DNA from: Schizophyllum amplum
Lineage: Eukaryota; Basidiomycota; Agaricomycetes; Agaricales; Schizophyllaceae
Length of the DNA: 64,000 nucleotides
NCBI GenBank assembly: GCA_007026445.1
Contig: VDMD01000086.1
Coordinates: 43,109 to 107,108, forward strand
Direction: 5' to 3'
The notes under the pieces were generated by a model. That model was not told where the DNA came from. It saw only the letters and a list, made by a program, of their open reading frames with translations, and did no database searches. Position 1 is the first letter of the stretch; each line of letters begins with the position of its first letter. Both the position numbers and the translations under genes were made by a program. Of this stretch, positions 1-10,029 are shown piece by piece.

Positions 1-449
1 CTGGTGATCACGCTCTGCTCGCCCTCGATAACACCGATCTGCAGGCGCTGATATTGGGGCCGCAGGAGAACTTCGTGTCGATGCAAAGAGTAAAACGCTT
101 CTGTCGCATCCTGACCGGCTGTAAGGGGACATTATCAGCCAACCGTTCAACGTTATCAGGTTGCGAGTACGCACCGACTTCCGAGTCTAAGAGAACAGAC
201 GCGCCACCGGGGTGCATGTTCATGAATCTGCTGACATCGTACACCTTGCCGTCAATGACGAGCCACTGCAAAGGGGTGTGGTATCTCAGGACAGGGTGCA
301 ACAGTGGACTTCGGATTTGGACTGACAAGATCGCCTTCCTTGTTGTGCTTTACGAGCCATCAGCGCCTGATACTGAAGCTATTGGAGTGACGCTGGCGCA
401 CCTTCTCCACCTCATCGCGCGTCAAAGACTTGAGCTCCTTAGTGGCCAT
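1..449 (-). CDS. Cytochrome b5 / acyl-CoA dehydrogenase fusion, N-terminal part (cut by window edge)
   Basis: Partial minus-strand gene starting at ATG 449; exons 449-402, 347-327, 265-175 and 118 to beyond base 1. Joined exons give [16 protein letters not shown], then HNKEGDL, then [14 protein letters not shown] followed by MHPGGA, the heme-binding cytochrome b5 motif. The last exon reads [17 protein letters not shown] and then LRPQYQRL. This arrangement, a b5 domain leading into an acyl-CoA dehydrogenase, is a known fungal architecture; the dehydrogenase itself lies outside the window, so that part is inferred from family knowledge. The small second exon (21 nt) and the CGTAAAG acceptor before HNKEG are supported by frame continuity. 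Fungal fusions of this kind are thought to act in fatty acyl-CoA oxidation. Confidence in the b5 domain is high, in the full fusion moderate. Confidence 0.8.
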
Positions 450-737
450 GTTGGTGAGATGATGGAAGTAGAGGACAAGAGCAGAAGGAGAGTTTCACGA
501 CCCGGCCGTTGCCCTGAGCGCTAAATGACATGACAGTGTTGCATGTGATTTCCTGTCATCGACGATGCGGGGAAGCGGCAGACACGTGAAAAGACAAACG
601 AACACGGCCGTGCCAATCATGCCCTTCGGAATTCCAACTGTGACAGTAGTGACACATCCCATTGTCCTACGATACAACCAAGCTATTTCCAAGCAATTTC
701 TACAAGACAAGTTGATACATACACGTCCAAACCCTCA

Positions 738-1555
738 TTAAACGTTCAAGCCGTCCTTGACCGCCTGCCACGACTCACGCGAAGTGATGTCCTTCCACCA
801 CCGCGCGACGTTCGGCTTCTCCTCAGACTCCAGGCCGTTGAATCCTATCATGGACAGCATAGAGCCGTATGAGAGGTGGAAGAGGTCGGCCAAGGTGATC
901 TCCTGCATATACAATTCAGTAACTTTCCCTCCTTTCTGCAGAAAGACAACACGCACATCACCAGCGAGGTACTTCTGCTTCGACAAAATGGCCTCGTATC
1001 CCTCAAGCTTCTTGTCAAGAGTGCTGAGCAGCGAGGCTGCGAGCTCGTCGTTGCTCGTGAGGCCCCTCATCCTACGAGTGCAGTCAGACTCAACGTCACG
1101 AGAGTATTAGTAAAGCAGGGACTACTTACGGCTTGAACACCTTCTCCGCGACCGCATTGGAAGCGAACTGGTCAAAGTTGCTGTACTCAATTGAGCAGGC
1201 CTGCTCGAACAGCGCCTTCGCCTTGATCTCCGTCGGCACCAGCGGCGTCCCCTGGTCGGGGAACTTGGCGCAGATGTACCGGCAGATCGCGCGGCTCTCG
1301 AACACGATGAAACCGTCGTCGTCCTAGGTGCGTATCGCGACGTGTCAGCGCCAGGGAGGAACATCTGCACCCGAGAGCACATACGAGATAAGGAACCTGC
1401 CCGAAGGGCTGCTTCTTCATGTACTCGGATTGCTTTTGGTCGCCCTTGTAGAGGTCGACAATCACGAACTTGAAGTCGACTTTCTTCTCCATCAAGACGG
1501 TACCGACACGGCGCGTGCACGTCGACATCGGGTGTCCATAAAGCGTGAGAACCAT
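738..1555 (-). CDS. Glutathione S-transferase, phi-like (array copy 1)
   Basis: Four exons: 1555-1385, 1323-1130, 1071-957 and 902-738, giving 214 residues with all phases consistent. It begins MVLTLYGHPMSTCTRR, the thioredoxin-like N-terminal domain of phi-like GSTs; the Ser of STCTRR is the expected catalytic position. QPFGQVPYL is the conserved cis-Pro region and ESRAICRYI follows it. The all-helical C-terminal domain ends RWWKDITSRESW then QAVKDGLNV. It conjugates glutathione to electrophiles in the cytosol; in wood-decay fungi large GST sets are linked to detoxifying plant and lignin-derived compounds (family knowledge). It is one of four tandem copies with the same intron positions. A TATA-like ATAAAAGG lies about 90 bases upstream. 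The start was chosen because all four copies align there. Confidence 0.9.
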
Positions 1556-1641
1556 GTTGAGGGTGATGAGCAGAAGGCGCAAGACGAGCGAGGGATAGCG
1601 AACGAGATGGAAGCGGATGAGGTTTCCCTCCACCGCACGCC

Positions 1642-1649
1642 CTTTTATG
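1642..1649 (-). promoter_or_regulatory. TATA-like box of GST copy 1
   Basis: Minus-strand TCATAAAAGG about 90 bases before the ATG at 1555. Similar boxes sit at the same distance in GST copies 2, 3 and 4, inside a GC-rich context. Confidence 0.5.
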
Positions 1650-1771
1650 AGCTGGGGACCGTGTCCCAATCTTGTTCATCACACAGACATCGTGAACAGA
1701 ATTCCAGAGGATTTTGTGTCAGCGCTGAGAAAAAGAGCCATGATTTACGTTATCGCGGTTGCCTCATACAG

Positions 1772-2153
1772 CCTATACCGTCCCGTAACGGGATATGGAC
1801 CACTCGGCCTGTGCCAGTCAAATATTCATAGAAACCTTAGATATTTGGTATACGTGTAGCACAGCATGACATTCACCGTAGCCTGAAATATCATAGAGCA
1901 GATGTATCTACAGCGAGAGGTAGAAAAATCAGAAGTGGCTCGGCAACTCCCGAAAAGTGGTGCATTACGCTATCACCGTCTTTGCGCACAGACAGTACGG
2001 TCGTTGTCCAGTGATAATTCTCATAGATATTTGAGCAAGGAGGGAAGAGTCTTATTCAGGGGCCTGATTATTTTCAGAGCAATAGAAGATAACGGCGGCG
2101 AGTTGTGGCTTGCAGACTCAAAGTGGTGCATATCCCGTTACGGACGGTATAGG
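1772..2153. mobile_element. Short non-autonomous inverted-repeat element (MITE-like)
   Basis: The left end, from 1772, reads CCTATACCGTCCCGTAACGG and continues to ATATGGACCACT. The reverse complement of the right end (2122-2153) reads the same apart from one missing C in the CCC run and one G-to-C change. That makes an approximately 32-bp terminal inverted repeat on a 382-bp element with no coding capacity. A TA lies at each end inside the repeat, so the exact boundary and target-site duplication are ambiguous. It sits between GST copies 1 and 2. Confidence 0.65.
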
Positions 2154-2896
2154 GAAACGTAGCACGTGGCAGGCCTAGACCCCGGTTCCGCCGGTCTTTA
2201 ACCTTGTCTTGCACTGTACAGACCCTCAGCTTGGAGCAACGGCTGGAAGATGGCAGTGATGGGGTTTGCGAGAATCGGATGCCAGGTGATACGCTCTCAA
2301 TATGCGGGCATGGAGGAGCATTGCAAACGGATGGGCCCGTCGTTCAAGGCGAGAAGAGTCTGAGCTCCAAGTTCTTGGTCTTTGCTTGACGTTCCTGTCG
2401 CATAAGAACGTTGCGACGACTACTAGGTATAATTTTGATGACTTCAATCAAAGGTGCTCAAAGGTCTTGCAAGGCAAGGAAATGCAAAAGCAAGGAAGTA
2501 CCGAAAGTCAACATTACACGTGACTATTCCCGGTCGTCCGGAAGTTCTCCAGAGTCTACGCGCGAATCAGAGATACTTCGAGGTCCTCGTCCTGTAGCTG
2601 AAAAATCCTCTTCCTCTCCTTCGAGTCACATGGCTGGGCTTGACTGTCATGCAATATCAAGGGGGCATTGTGTGTGCGTCGTGGCAACTCTCTCGTCTTC
2701 GAATTCGTCTTGATGCTTTGATTATGTTCCCTTGCATGCCCTCCTACGTTCCCTCTCTGTGATCTGACCACAACAATAAGAGGTCGGCCTTCGGATCTGT
2801 GCTTCGTTTGACTATCACAAAGAGAGCGCGAGCGATTCCTTCTCAAGCCTGTTGTATATTGATTACAAGACAAGTTGATATACGTCCGAACTCGAA
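2154..2896. other. Intergenic, no gene recognised
   Basis: Spacer between GST copies 1 and 2. Short open frames are present on both strands but none has a recognisable domain, splice structure or family match. Confidence 0.5.
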
Positions 2897-3695
2897 TCAA
2901 GCGGTTCCCTTCAAGCCATCCTTAACCGCCAGCCACGACTCACGCGAGCTGATGTCCTTCCACCACCGCGCGACATTTGGCTTCTCCTCCAGGCCCTTGA
3001 ATCCCATCATCGGCAGTACAGAGCCGTACGGGAGATGGAAGAGGTCGGCCAAAGTAATCTCCTGCGTATACGGGTCAATAACCTCACTCCCTATCCCAGG
3101 AAGATAGCGCGCACATCACCAGCGAGATACTTTTGCTTCGACAGAATCACCTCGTACGCTTCCAACTTCTTATCAAGGGTGCTGAGCAGCGCGGCTGCAA
3201 GGTCGTCGTTGCCCTTGAGACCCTTCATCCTGCAAGTGGGGTCACATATGAGGGCGCGAGATAAAGCAGAGATTGCTTACGGCTTGAAGACCTTCTCCGC
3301 GGCCGCGCCGGAAACGAGCGGGTCAAAGTTGCTACCCTCGATGGACACGGCTTGCTCGAACATCGCCTTCGCCTTCAGCCCCGTCGGCACCAGCGACGTG
3401 CCCTGCTGGGGAATTTGTCGCAGAGGTAGCGGCAGATCGCGCGGCTCTCGTACACGATGAAGCCGTCGTCGTCCTAGCATGTGTTAGCGATGAAGACGCA
3501 TCGGCAGCCGGGGGCACTCACGAGATAAGGAACCTGGCCGAAGGGCTGCTTCGCCAGGTACTCGGGCTTCTTGTGATCGCCCTTCGGGAGGTCGACAAGG
3601 ACGAACTTGAAGGGGATCTTCTTCTCCATCAAGACGATACCAACGCGACGCGTGCACGTCGACATTGGGTGGCCATAAAGCGTGAGAACTGACAT
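2897..3695 (-). CDS. Glutathione S-transferase, phi-like (array copy 2), apparent 1-nt frameshift
   Basis: Same four-exon layout as its neighbours: 3695-3522, 3473-3281, 3229-3115 and 3061-2897. Exon 1 reads MSVLTLYGHPMSTCTRR with one extra codon. Exon 2 is 193 nt, against 194 in copies 1 and 4. The loss is near 3407-3412, where the plus strand has CCTGCTGGGGAA while copy 4 has CCTGCTCGGGATA. Upstream it reads ESRAICRYLCDKFP in frame; downstream the family sequence GTSLVPTGLKAKAMFEQ resumes in another frame. Splice sites and the last two exons are intact and the C-terminus is DGLKGTA. Either this copy is a young pseudogene or one base is missing from the assembly; an otherwise clean sequence favours error or very recent loss. 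Confidence 0.75.
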
Positions 3696-3772
3696 GTTGA
3701 GGGGATGCGAAAGTGTGAAGAGAAGAGCTCAGGAGTGCTGCAGCGGATGAGTATCGGCACCGCAACACGCGC

Positions 3773-3780
3773 CTTTATAC
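3773..3780 (-). promoter_or_regulatory. TATA-like box of GST copy 2
   Basis: Minus-strand GTATAAAGG about 80 bases before the ATG at 3695, matching the position of the boxes in the other array members. Confidence 0.5.
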
Positions 3781-4735
3781 ACTGACGACGGCCATCCTCT
3801 TACCGAATTACTGTCAAGTTATCGTTGTAAGGTCGGTTGGGAGTATCCTTGGATGTTTAGACAATGGCTGTGTGTCGGCTCAGAGGACATCGCTTGCGTT
3901 ACCGACACACGTGGCACATGTCAGCAAGCTCTGAATCCGGTCATGTCGGGACCAGCCTGACCAGGTCGGTACTCAACCTTGCCTCGCAGATGCCTGGAGG
4001 CTAGGCGGTGGCTGGCGAGATGGCGGGGGCAGGGCCTGAGAAGAGCGGGTAAGCGCTCACGTACGCGTGGAGGAGCGCATGTGATCTACCCCAGGCGGGC
4101 AGTGGCGGGCCTAAGTGCGAGTCGGTGGCGAGAATAGCACGAAGGATGTTGTGGAATTTATTGAAGCTCTCACAATGAATGTGCAGAATCCCCCGGGGCA
4201 AACTGCACTGAGCAAAGGTGGGAAACGGGAAAGAGGCGTGCTCGCGTCGACGTTCAGGGCACGTGGGACCTAGTTCAACAATGCTTCTCAGTATTCTTTG
4301 TTAAGACTTGGCAGAATGTCTCTTCGCTAGACAGCCTATACATCACTTTCAGCTAAAGGGGACACCATATGCGGTTGGCGCGGACAGCAAGATGGTCATG
4401 ATGGTGGGAGACTCAGAGAAGCATCATTGGGCGGGCGCACGTGCGTATCCCCGCTGGCAAACAATGCCCATCGGATGAGGTAAGCGAACGAGCAGTGACA
4501 TGTGACAGTTTACGCTCCGGCTTTCACCTTCCATCACGCTTCCTGCACGCTCTTATCATTGTCCCTCACCTGCTGCATATTATTTCCAATCCAACATTGT
4601 TTACCTTCTCCCTCGCTCTTGACCCTCCGCTATAAATTATTCTTCACTCTTCACACCTGCACGCTCCTTGCTAGAAATTCTCGTCGTTGTCGCTGTCCTC
4701 GCCGTCGAGCTTTCCGCCTCAAAGTGTTCTTGGAT
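3781..4735. other. Intergenic, no gene recognised
   Basis: No coding region with a recognisable product. A TATAAATTA at 4631-4639 could have served the degraded gene that follows. Confidence 0.4.
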
Positions 4736-7080
4736 ATGCCTTTATTCAAGGCCGACACAATTTGTGTCTCCCCAGTGTCCCCCAGATCAAGTTCGACATA
4801 CATCGCCCATGACAAGCTTGCCTGACAATCTGCCGAACGCCGAGGTCATCATCCAGCAGCGCGCAGGAAAACGTCGACTGGACCCTCGACCTACGCGGTG
4901 TCTCTCCTCTCGACGGCGGCGCCGCCTACGTCTGGGTAAAATTTTGTCCGTCCATCAGCATGGCCGAGGCGCGGACGCAGCTCTTCGTTGTGCAGGTTGT
5001 CTACAGTGACGCTGATACCCATGTACGGGTTTCCAACGTCCATCTCTCATTCTGACTGGACGGCTGGGGCTCCAGCGTCATGAGTTTCATCGACGGGTGA
5101 TATGCGGCGGACGCCAGCTTTGTCGCCGCCGCCGTGCAGCGCTTCCATCAGCAATTGTGCAACTTTCTTAATGGTCTTGCTCGTCTTATTGGTCTTGTGC
5201 GTCTTACAGGCCTCAAAACAAGACCAAAATTCAGACAATCTTCAGATTTTAAGACCGTCTTAGAGAAATGTCTGTTCTTGGTGGTCTTATGGATCTTGCT
5301 GATCTTGAGCTTCTGAGAAGGCAGTGTAGACTACATATATTGGTGTCTGAAGACCTCTAGATTGCTTCAGAATTGCTATGTACAGGCCATATTTGCACAT
5401 AGGTGACAGGGGCATAGAATAAAGCTACGTTAAAAGCTTCGAAGGCCAGACTTGCGCGCATGACTCGTGAGTCTGGATGAATGGGAGATCGCGGCATAAG
5501 GCAGCTTGCTGTATTCGAGTGGAGTGCTGCGTAAGGTCGCACGCTCTCTGAAGGTCGCGCGCACATCGCCGCGAGAGTCCACTGGCAGCCTGCTGACAGG
5601 CTCTGCGGTTCCGTACGATGAGCAGGGTGTCCAAGAAGGTAGGACGCTTGCAGCGCACCTGAGAAAGTCCGGAGATGCTCTGGCTGCGCCGTGTCCTAGT
5701 CCGTTCATCTGCGGCGTGCTTCGAGTCTCCGATCTACGACTAGCGTCGTTCAGTTAACATACTTTGTTGGGATAGGCGATAGGAGGATAACGCGATGAGG
5801 AAGGAGGGAGGAGAGTGCTAGAGAATAGCCATAACCAGGATGAGTCTTTTCGAAGTAGTCGCCGAAGAGTCGATGGGCGCGACAGACAAGCGCGCCCAAG
5901 CAGACGCATCGCGCGCTAAGTACAAAAAGACGGCCCTCAAGTAAAATTGCCACGTGACTTGCGAACGGCAGTCAATTTCGATTCTGATGACGGTCTTCGT
6001 TGCTTCCGACCACATCCGACCAAGCTCCTTCTCGCGTCGGTCAGCGTGTACAACGTGCCATATCTCTACCCTAGGTCAACGCGAGCATCCAGTCGGTCTT
6101 GCGTCACCTCCCACGGGTCGGGACGAGGAGGCGCGCTGCTAACGGATTGACACTGACAGCAAGGAGGCCTCAAGATATGGGCATCATCCCGGCGGGGGAA
6201 AGAGATACGGTGCGTAAGCTACGCGATGCGTTGTCGTGCCCTATTGACCTCCGAACTGTACAGGTGCCTCGTCTATATTGGTCATCGGCTATGGCTGACG
6301 CGCAGGTGCTCGCTATCCGTGTCGAAGCCAGGCCATTACACGACGATGGGCATAGGCAGGGTATCATTTTTCCTCCGACAACGACAGTCGTGCTTGACTG
6401 GCCACGCTGGAGGGCCGGCAGTCGCGCCAGTAGCTCTACATATCATATTACCATCGTTATGCCATATGCACAGCTAGCTTATACTGCAATGGAAGGCCTG
6501 TTTCTCGAAGCCCATGATTGTCTGAACTGGTCTGAGCAAGCGGCTTAAATTTGTGTCTGTATGGTCTTTATCGCGGTCTGTGCGTTGCCTGAACAGGCCG
6601 TCTTGAACTGATCTGTGAATCACGTCTTGTAGAAGACCACTCAGGCTAAGAATCTTGGTCTTTGGCAAGACCAGACCTAGCTTAGCCAAGAACACTGGTC
6701 TTACGGTCTTAACGGTCTTATGGTTCTTGTGTAAGACCATCAAGACAGTTGCGCGATTGCTGATGTCATCGCTATTCGGGGTCTGTTCGGGGTTCAACAA
6801 CTCAGAAACTCAGCTCCGTTGGCGGAGGCCTGATCCGCCACGCTTTCTTCCTCAATCGGAAGTCCTCTGTACCGTACAGCTCCGTCGTTCATCGTACATG
6901 AACCGGCGCGACTTCCTTAGAGACCGCAGCGACAACATCGTCGCTGTTGACTTGGGCGCGACAAGCTTCCTCAAACTTGCACTGCGCAACCCGATTCGTT
7001 CAGTCAATACATCCGCAAGCTGATAGAACACCTGCAGTCGACGCAGCTTCATACGCTGACGACGGCGTCCTGGTCCCTGG
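4736..7080 (+). pseudogene. Degraded gene of unknown function, split by a TIR element
   Basis: From the ATG at 4736 the sequence has coding character (for example WTLDLRGVSPLDGG and then ARTQLFVVQVVYSDAD around 4870-5010) but several frame changes and stops occur before the inverted-repeat element begins at 5146. After the element (6766 onwards) fragments such as NIVAVDLGATSFLKLALRNP are readable, again with stops. A TATA box at 4631 lies at a sensible distance upstream. I do not recognise the family. Whether the two flanks come from one gene is inference only. Confidence 0.3.
5146..6765. mobile_element. Non-autonomous DNA transposon-like element with 33-bp TIRs
   Basis: The left end, from 5146, reads CATCAGCAATTGTGCAACTT and continues TCTTAATGGTCTT. 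The reverse complement of the right end (6733-6765) matches 29 of 33 positions. Both subterminal regions (about 5170-5310 and 6560-6745) are full of GGTCTT/AAGACC motifs in both orientations, as in transposase-binding arrays. The 1.6-kb interior has only short open frames and no recognisable transposase. I could not see a clean target-site duplication, so the superfamily is undetermined. Confidence 0.65.
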
Positions 7081-7498
7081 TCCCGTTCGGAACGAACAAA
7101 ATCGGTGAGCATATTTTTGACATCTCGTCCTATTGCGAGGACACTGAGCTCAATGCACTGTCAGCTGTCCTGCGCGAGCTCGGACGCGCGAGATACTAGG
7201 TTGACCGTGGCGCACAGGTGGTGTTTGACACGACGGCGTCATCTCTGCATGTTGTTCGCATCGTGCGTGCGTAATTCAAAACTCCCTCGTTATCGTCTCG
7301 TTACCGTGCTTATGGTTCTTCACCTTCTCTCTACTACCTGCCCTCCCCGTTTTGCTTTGTTGCAAAGTACTGATCATGGCGCTAGTTCTCGGATCCGCAC
7401 CTCGCTCAACTCCCACAATGTGAGTGCAAACGATTTCTTTCCTCACAACGGTGCCCGTCGTATATTGATAGTAAAGGATGTAAACTCAACGCCCGCAA

Positions 7499-8328
7499 TT
7501 ATTCTGTAGTTCCCTTCAAGCCGTCCTTGACAGTCTGCCACGACTCACGCGAGGTGATGTCCTTCCACCACCGCACGACGTTCAGCTTCTCCCCGGACTC
7601 CAGGCCATTGTATCCACATTGAGGCAGCGTAGATCCATACGGGATATGGAAGAGATCGGCCAGAGTCACCTCCTGTATATCTGGGTGAGTAACTTTCAAT
7701 TTTTATCGAAGAAGACAACACATACATCACCAGCAAGGTACTTCTGCTTCGACAGGATGGCCTCGTACCCTTCCAGCTTCTTCTCAAGCGTGGCGAGCAG
7801 CTCGTTCATACGGTCCTTGTTGTCGATGACGCCCATCTTCCTGCGGTCGCGGTCAGACCTTCAGGCCGCGCAGCGAAGCAAAAAAGCTGCCGCTTACAAT
7901 TTGTACATCTCCATGAACGCGCCGTACGCAAAGGGGTCAAAGTTGCTCGCCTCGATTGAACAGGCCTGTTCAAAAAGCGCCCTCGCCTTCAGCTCCGTCG
8001 GCACCAGCGGCGTTCCCTGGTCGGGGTACTTGTCGCAGATGTAGCGGCAGATGGCGCGGCTCTCGTAAACGATGAACCCGTCGTCGTCCTACTTACGGGA
8101 GGTGCGTATCGCAGCAGGTCAGCGGTACAATGACGGAGCTGCAGCTGGGGTACGTACGAGGTAAGGAACCTGGCCGAAGGGCTGTTTCTTCAAGTACTCG
8201 GGTGTCTTATGCTCGGCTTTCGTGTAGTCCATAGCTACGAACTTGAAGAGGACATTCTTCTCCATCAAGACCATACCAACGCGACGGGTGCACGTCGATA
8301 TCGCGTGACCATAGAGTGTGAGGACCAT
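7499..8328 (-). CDS. Glutathione S-transferase, phi-like (array copy 3)
   Basis: Exons 8328-8158, 8088-7898, 7840-7726 and 7672-7499; 216 residues with consistent phases. It starts MVLTLYGHAISTCTRR, so Pro of the usual HPMST is replaced by Ala while the catalytic Ser is kept. QPFGQVPYL and ESRAICRYI are present. It is the most diverged member: the exon 2/3 junction encodes EMYKLKMGVIDNKDRMNELL where the others have KVFKP or WFKP and GNDELAA. The C-terminus DGLKGTTE is slightly longer. Same cytosolic glutathione-conjugating role as the rest of the array; different residues around the H-site suggest a shifted substrate range (inference). Confidence 0.88.
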
Positions 8329-8413
8329 GTTGAGGGTTATTTGTGAAGGGGGAGTGGCCAGAAGAGGGGCGGAGCAGCGTTCGTAGCGAATGAGGTCTGC
8401 AGACACCGCGCGC

Positions 8414-8421
8414 CCTTTTAT
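8414..8421 (-). promoter_or_regulatory. TATA-like box of GST copy 3
   Basis: Minus-strand GAATAAAAGGG about 90 bases before the ATG at 8328. Confidence 0.45.
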
Positions 8422-8692
8422 TCGCATGTCTACAGCGTCTTCGGCCTCGGACATTGTTCTGTCATGGCTGACGGAACACCTCCGAGGCCGCGCTGGTCAC
8501 GTGGCTCGAATATGTTCGACTTCGGTTCGCATGCGTTCCGGTGACCTAAGATACATCTCCTGGCCGGTTGCCATTGATGTTTCATAGTATTCAGGTGATT
8601 CCAAGCAAAGCGTCCGCGCTATCTGACCCATTGTATAGTGGTAGTAACAAGCCCGAAGAGAGGTTTGGAATTGGTTTGGAATAAGCTCACAA

Positions 8693-9491
8693 TCAAGCGG
8701 TCTCCTCTATGCCATCCTTGACCGCCAGCCACGACTCGCGCGAGGTAATGTCCTTCCACCAACGCGCGACGTTCGGCTTCTCCTCCAGGCCGTTGAAACC
8801 AATTTTAGGCAGCAATGAGCCGTACGGGAGATGGAAGAGGTCGGCGAGGGTCACCTCCTAAATAGAGGTCAGTACCCACACCTTCGAGAGATACAGTGCG
8901 CACATCACCAGCGAGATACTTCTGCTTTGACAGAATCGCCTCGTACCCTTCCAGTTTCTTGTCAAGAGTGCTGAGTAGCGCGGCCGCGAGTTCGTCGTTG
9001 CCCTTGAGGCCCTTATTCCTGTCGTTGCAGTCAGACCTGAGGCCGCGAGGTAAAGCATGGAACTACTTACGGCTTGAACCACTTCTCCAAAGCCGCGGGG
9101 GCAGCGAACTGGTCAAAATTGCTGCCCTCGATCGACACGGCCTGCTCAAACAACGCCTTCGCCTTCAGCTCTATCGGCACCAGCGACGTCCCCTGCTCGG
9201 GATATTTGTCGCAGATATAGCGGCAGATGGCGCGGCTTTCGAACACGATGAAGCCGTCGTCGTCCTGGGTAGATGTGTTAGCGTTCGCCGTGGAGGAGCG
9301 TCTGCAGCTGGAGCATGTACAATATAAGGAACCTGCCCGAAGGGCTGCTTCGCCAAGTGCTCGGGTGTCTTATGTTCGCCCGTCGAGAAATCTACAGGTA
9401 CGAACTTGAATAGGACTTGCTTCTCTACCAGAACAACGGCGACGCGGCGCGTGCACGTCGACATCGGCTTGCCATAAAGTGTTAAAACCAT
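8693..9491 (-). CDS. Glutathione S-transferase, phi-like (array copy 4)
   Basis: Exons 9491-9321, 9264-9071, 9018-8904 and 8857-8693; 214 residues, with the same exon lengths as copy 1. It begins MVLTLYGKPMSTCTRR with the catalytic-type Ser, followed by QPFGQVPYI and ESRAICRYI. Exon 3 (NKGLKGNDELAAALLS) is closest to copy 2, suggesting that these two arose from a relatively recent duplication. The C-terminus is KDGIEETA. It is the upstream-most gene of the array and has its own TATA-like box, so the copies are separately transcribed rather than read as one unit. Confidence 0.9.
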
Positions 9492-9577
9492 GTTAAGGAT
9501 TATTTGTGAACGGCCAAGTGTCCGAGAGATGAGCAAGGAATCGTAGGCGGATGGGGTCTGCAACCACTGCGCGCCCC

Positions 9578-9584
9578 CTTTATG
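9578..9584 (-). promoter_or_regulatory. TATA-like box of GST copy 4
   Basis: Minus-strand CATAAAGGGG about 90 bases before the ATG at 9491. Confidence 0.45.
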
Positions 9585-10029
9585 AGCTGGCGACTGCCTT
9601 TGCGACAATGCGATTGCGAATCATTAGTAATCATCACTCAGCGACTGACCTCTAAGCGCAATTAGCCACGGCTTCACGTTACCGCCGCCGTATGTGACTC
9701 ACATATTCTGTCCTAGTTTTGTCCAAAGTCAACAACTCTCGTTCTCAACATTAGGCGGCTTCAACGTGGCGCGGGCCAAGCTGGCAGTTACCAGGTTAGC
9801 TTGATCCACGTGTGTTTCGGCGTTTGCCGAATAAAACCCATTGTTCGTTTTGACTCCCACGCAGTTCCCACGTCATACACTTCTTCACTGACCGTACGGG
9901 TGAAGCAAATATTCCTCGGCCGTCTCTGACTTGTTGACATCTTGCGAGCACCTCCTGCAAGCGTCCTGCAAGCAGCCGGAAGCGGCGCGTGTCCAACATA
10001 TCTCCGTTAAAATCCTGTTTCGTCGGGTC
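9585..10029. other. Divergent intergenic region
   Basis: Lies between GST copy 4 (minus) and the FHA/G-patch gene (plus), so it should hold the promoter of the latter. No clear TATA box for the plus gene was seen. Confidence 0.4.

Noticed and set aside
5160..6745. CRISPR-like array from the repeated GGTCTT motifs
   Set aside because: The motifs are short, irregularly spaced and in both orientations within a eukaryotic TIR element.
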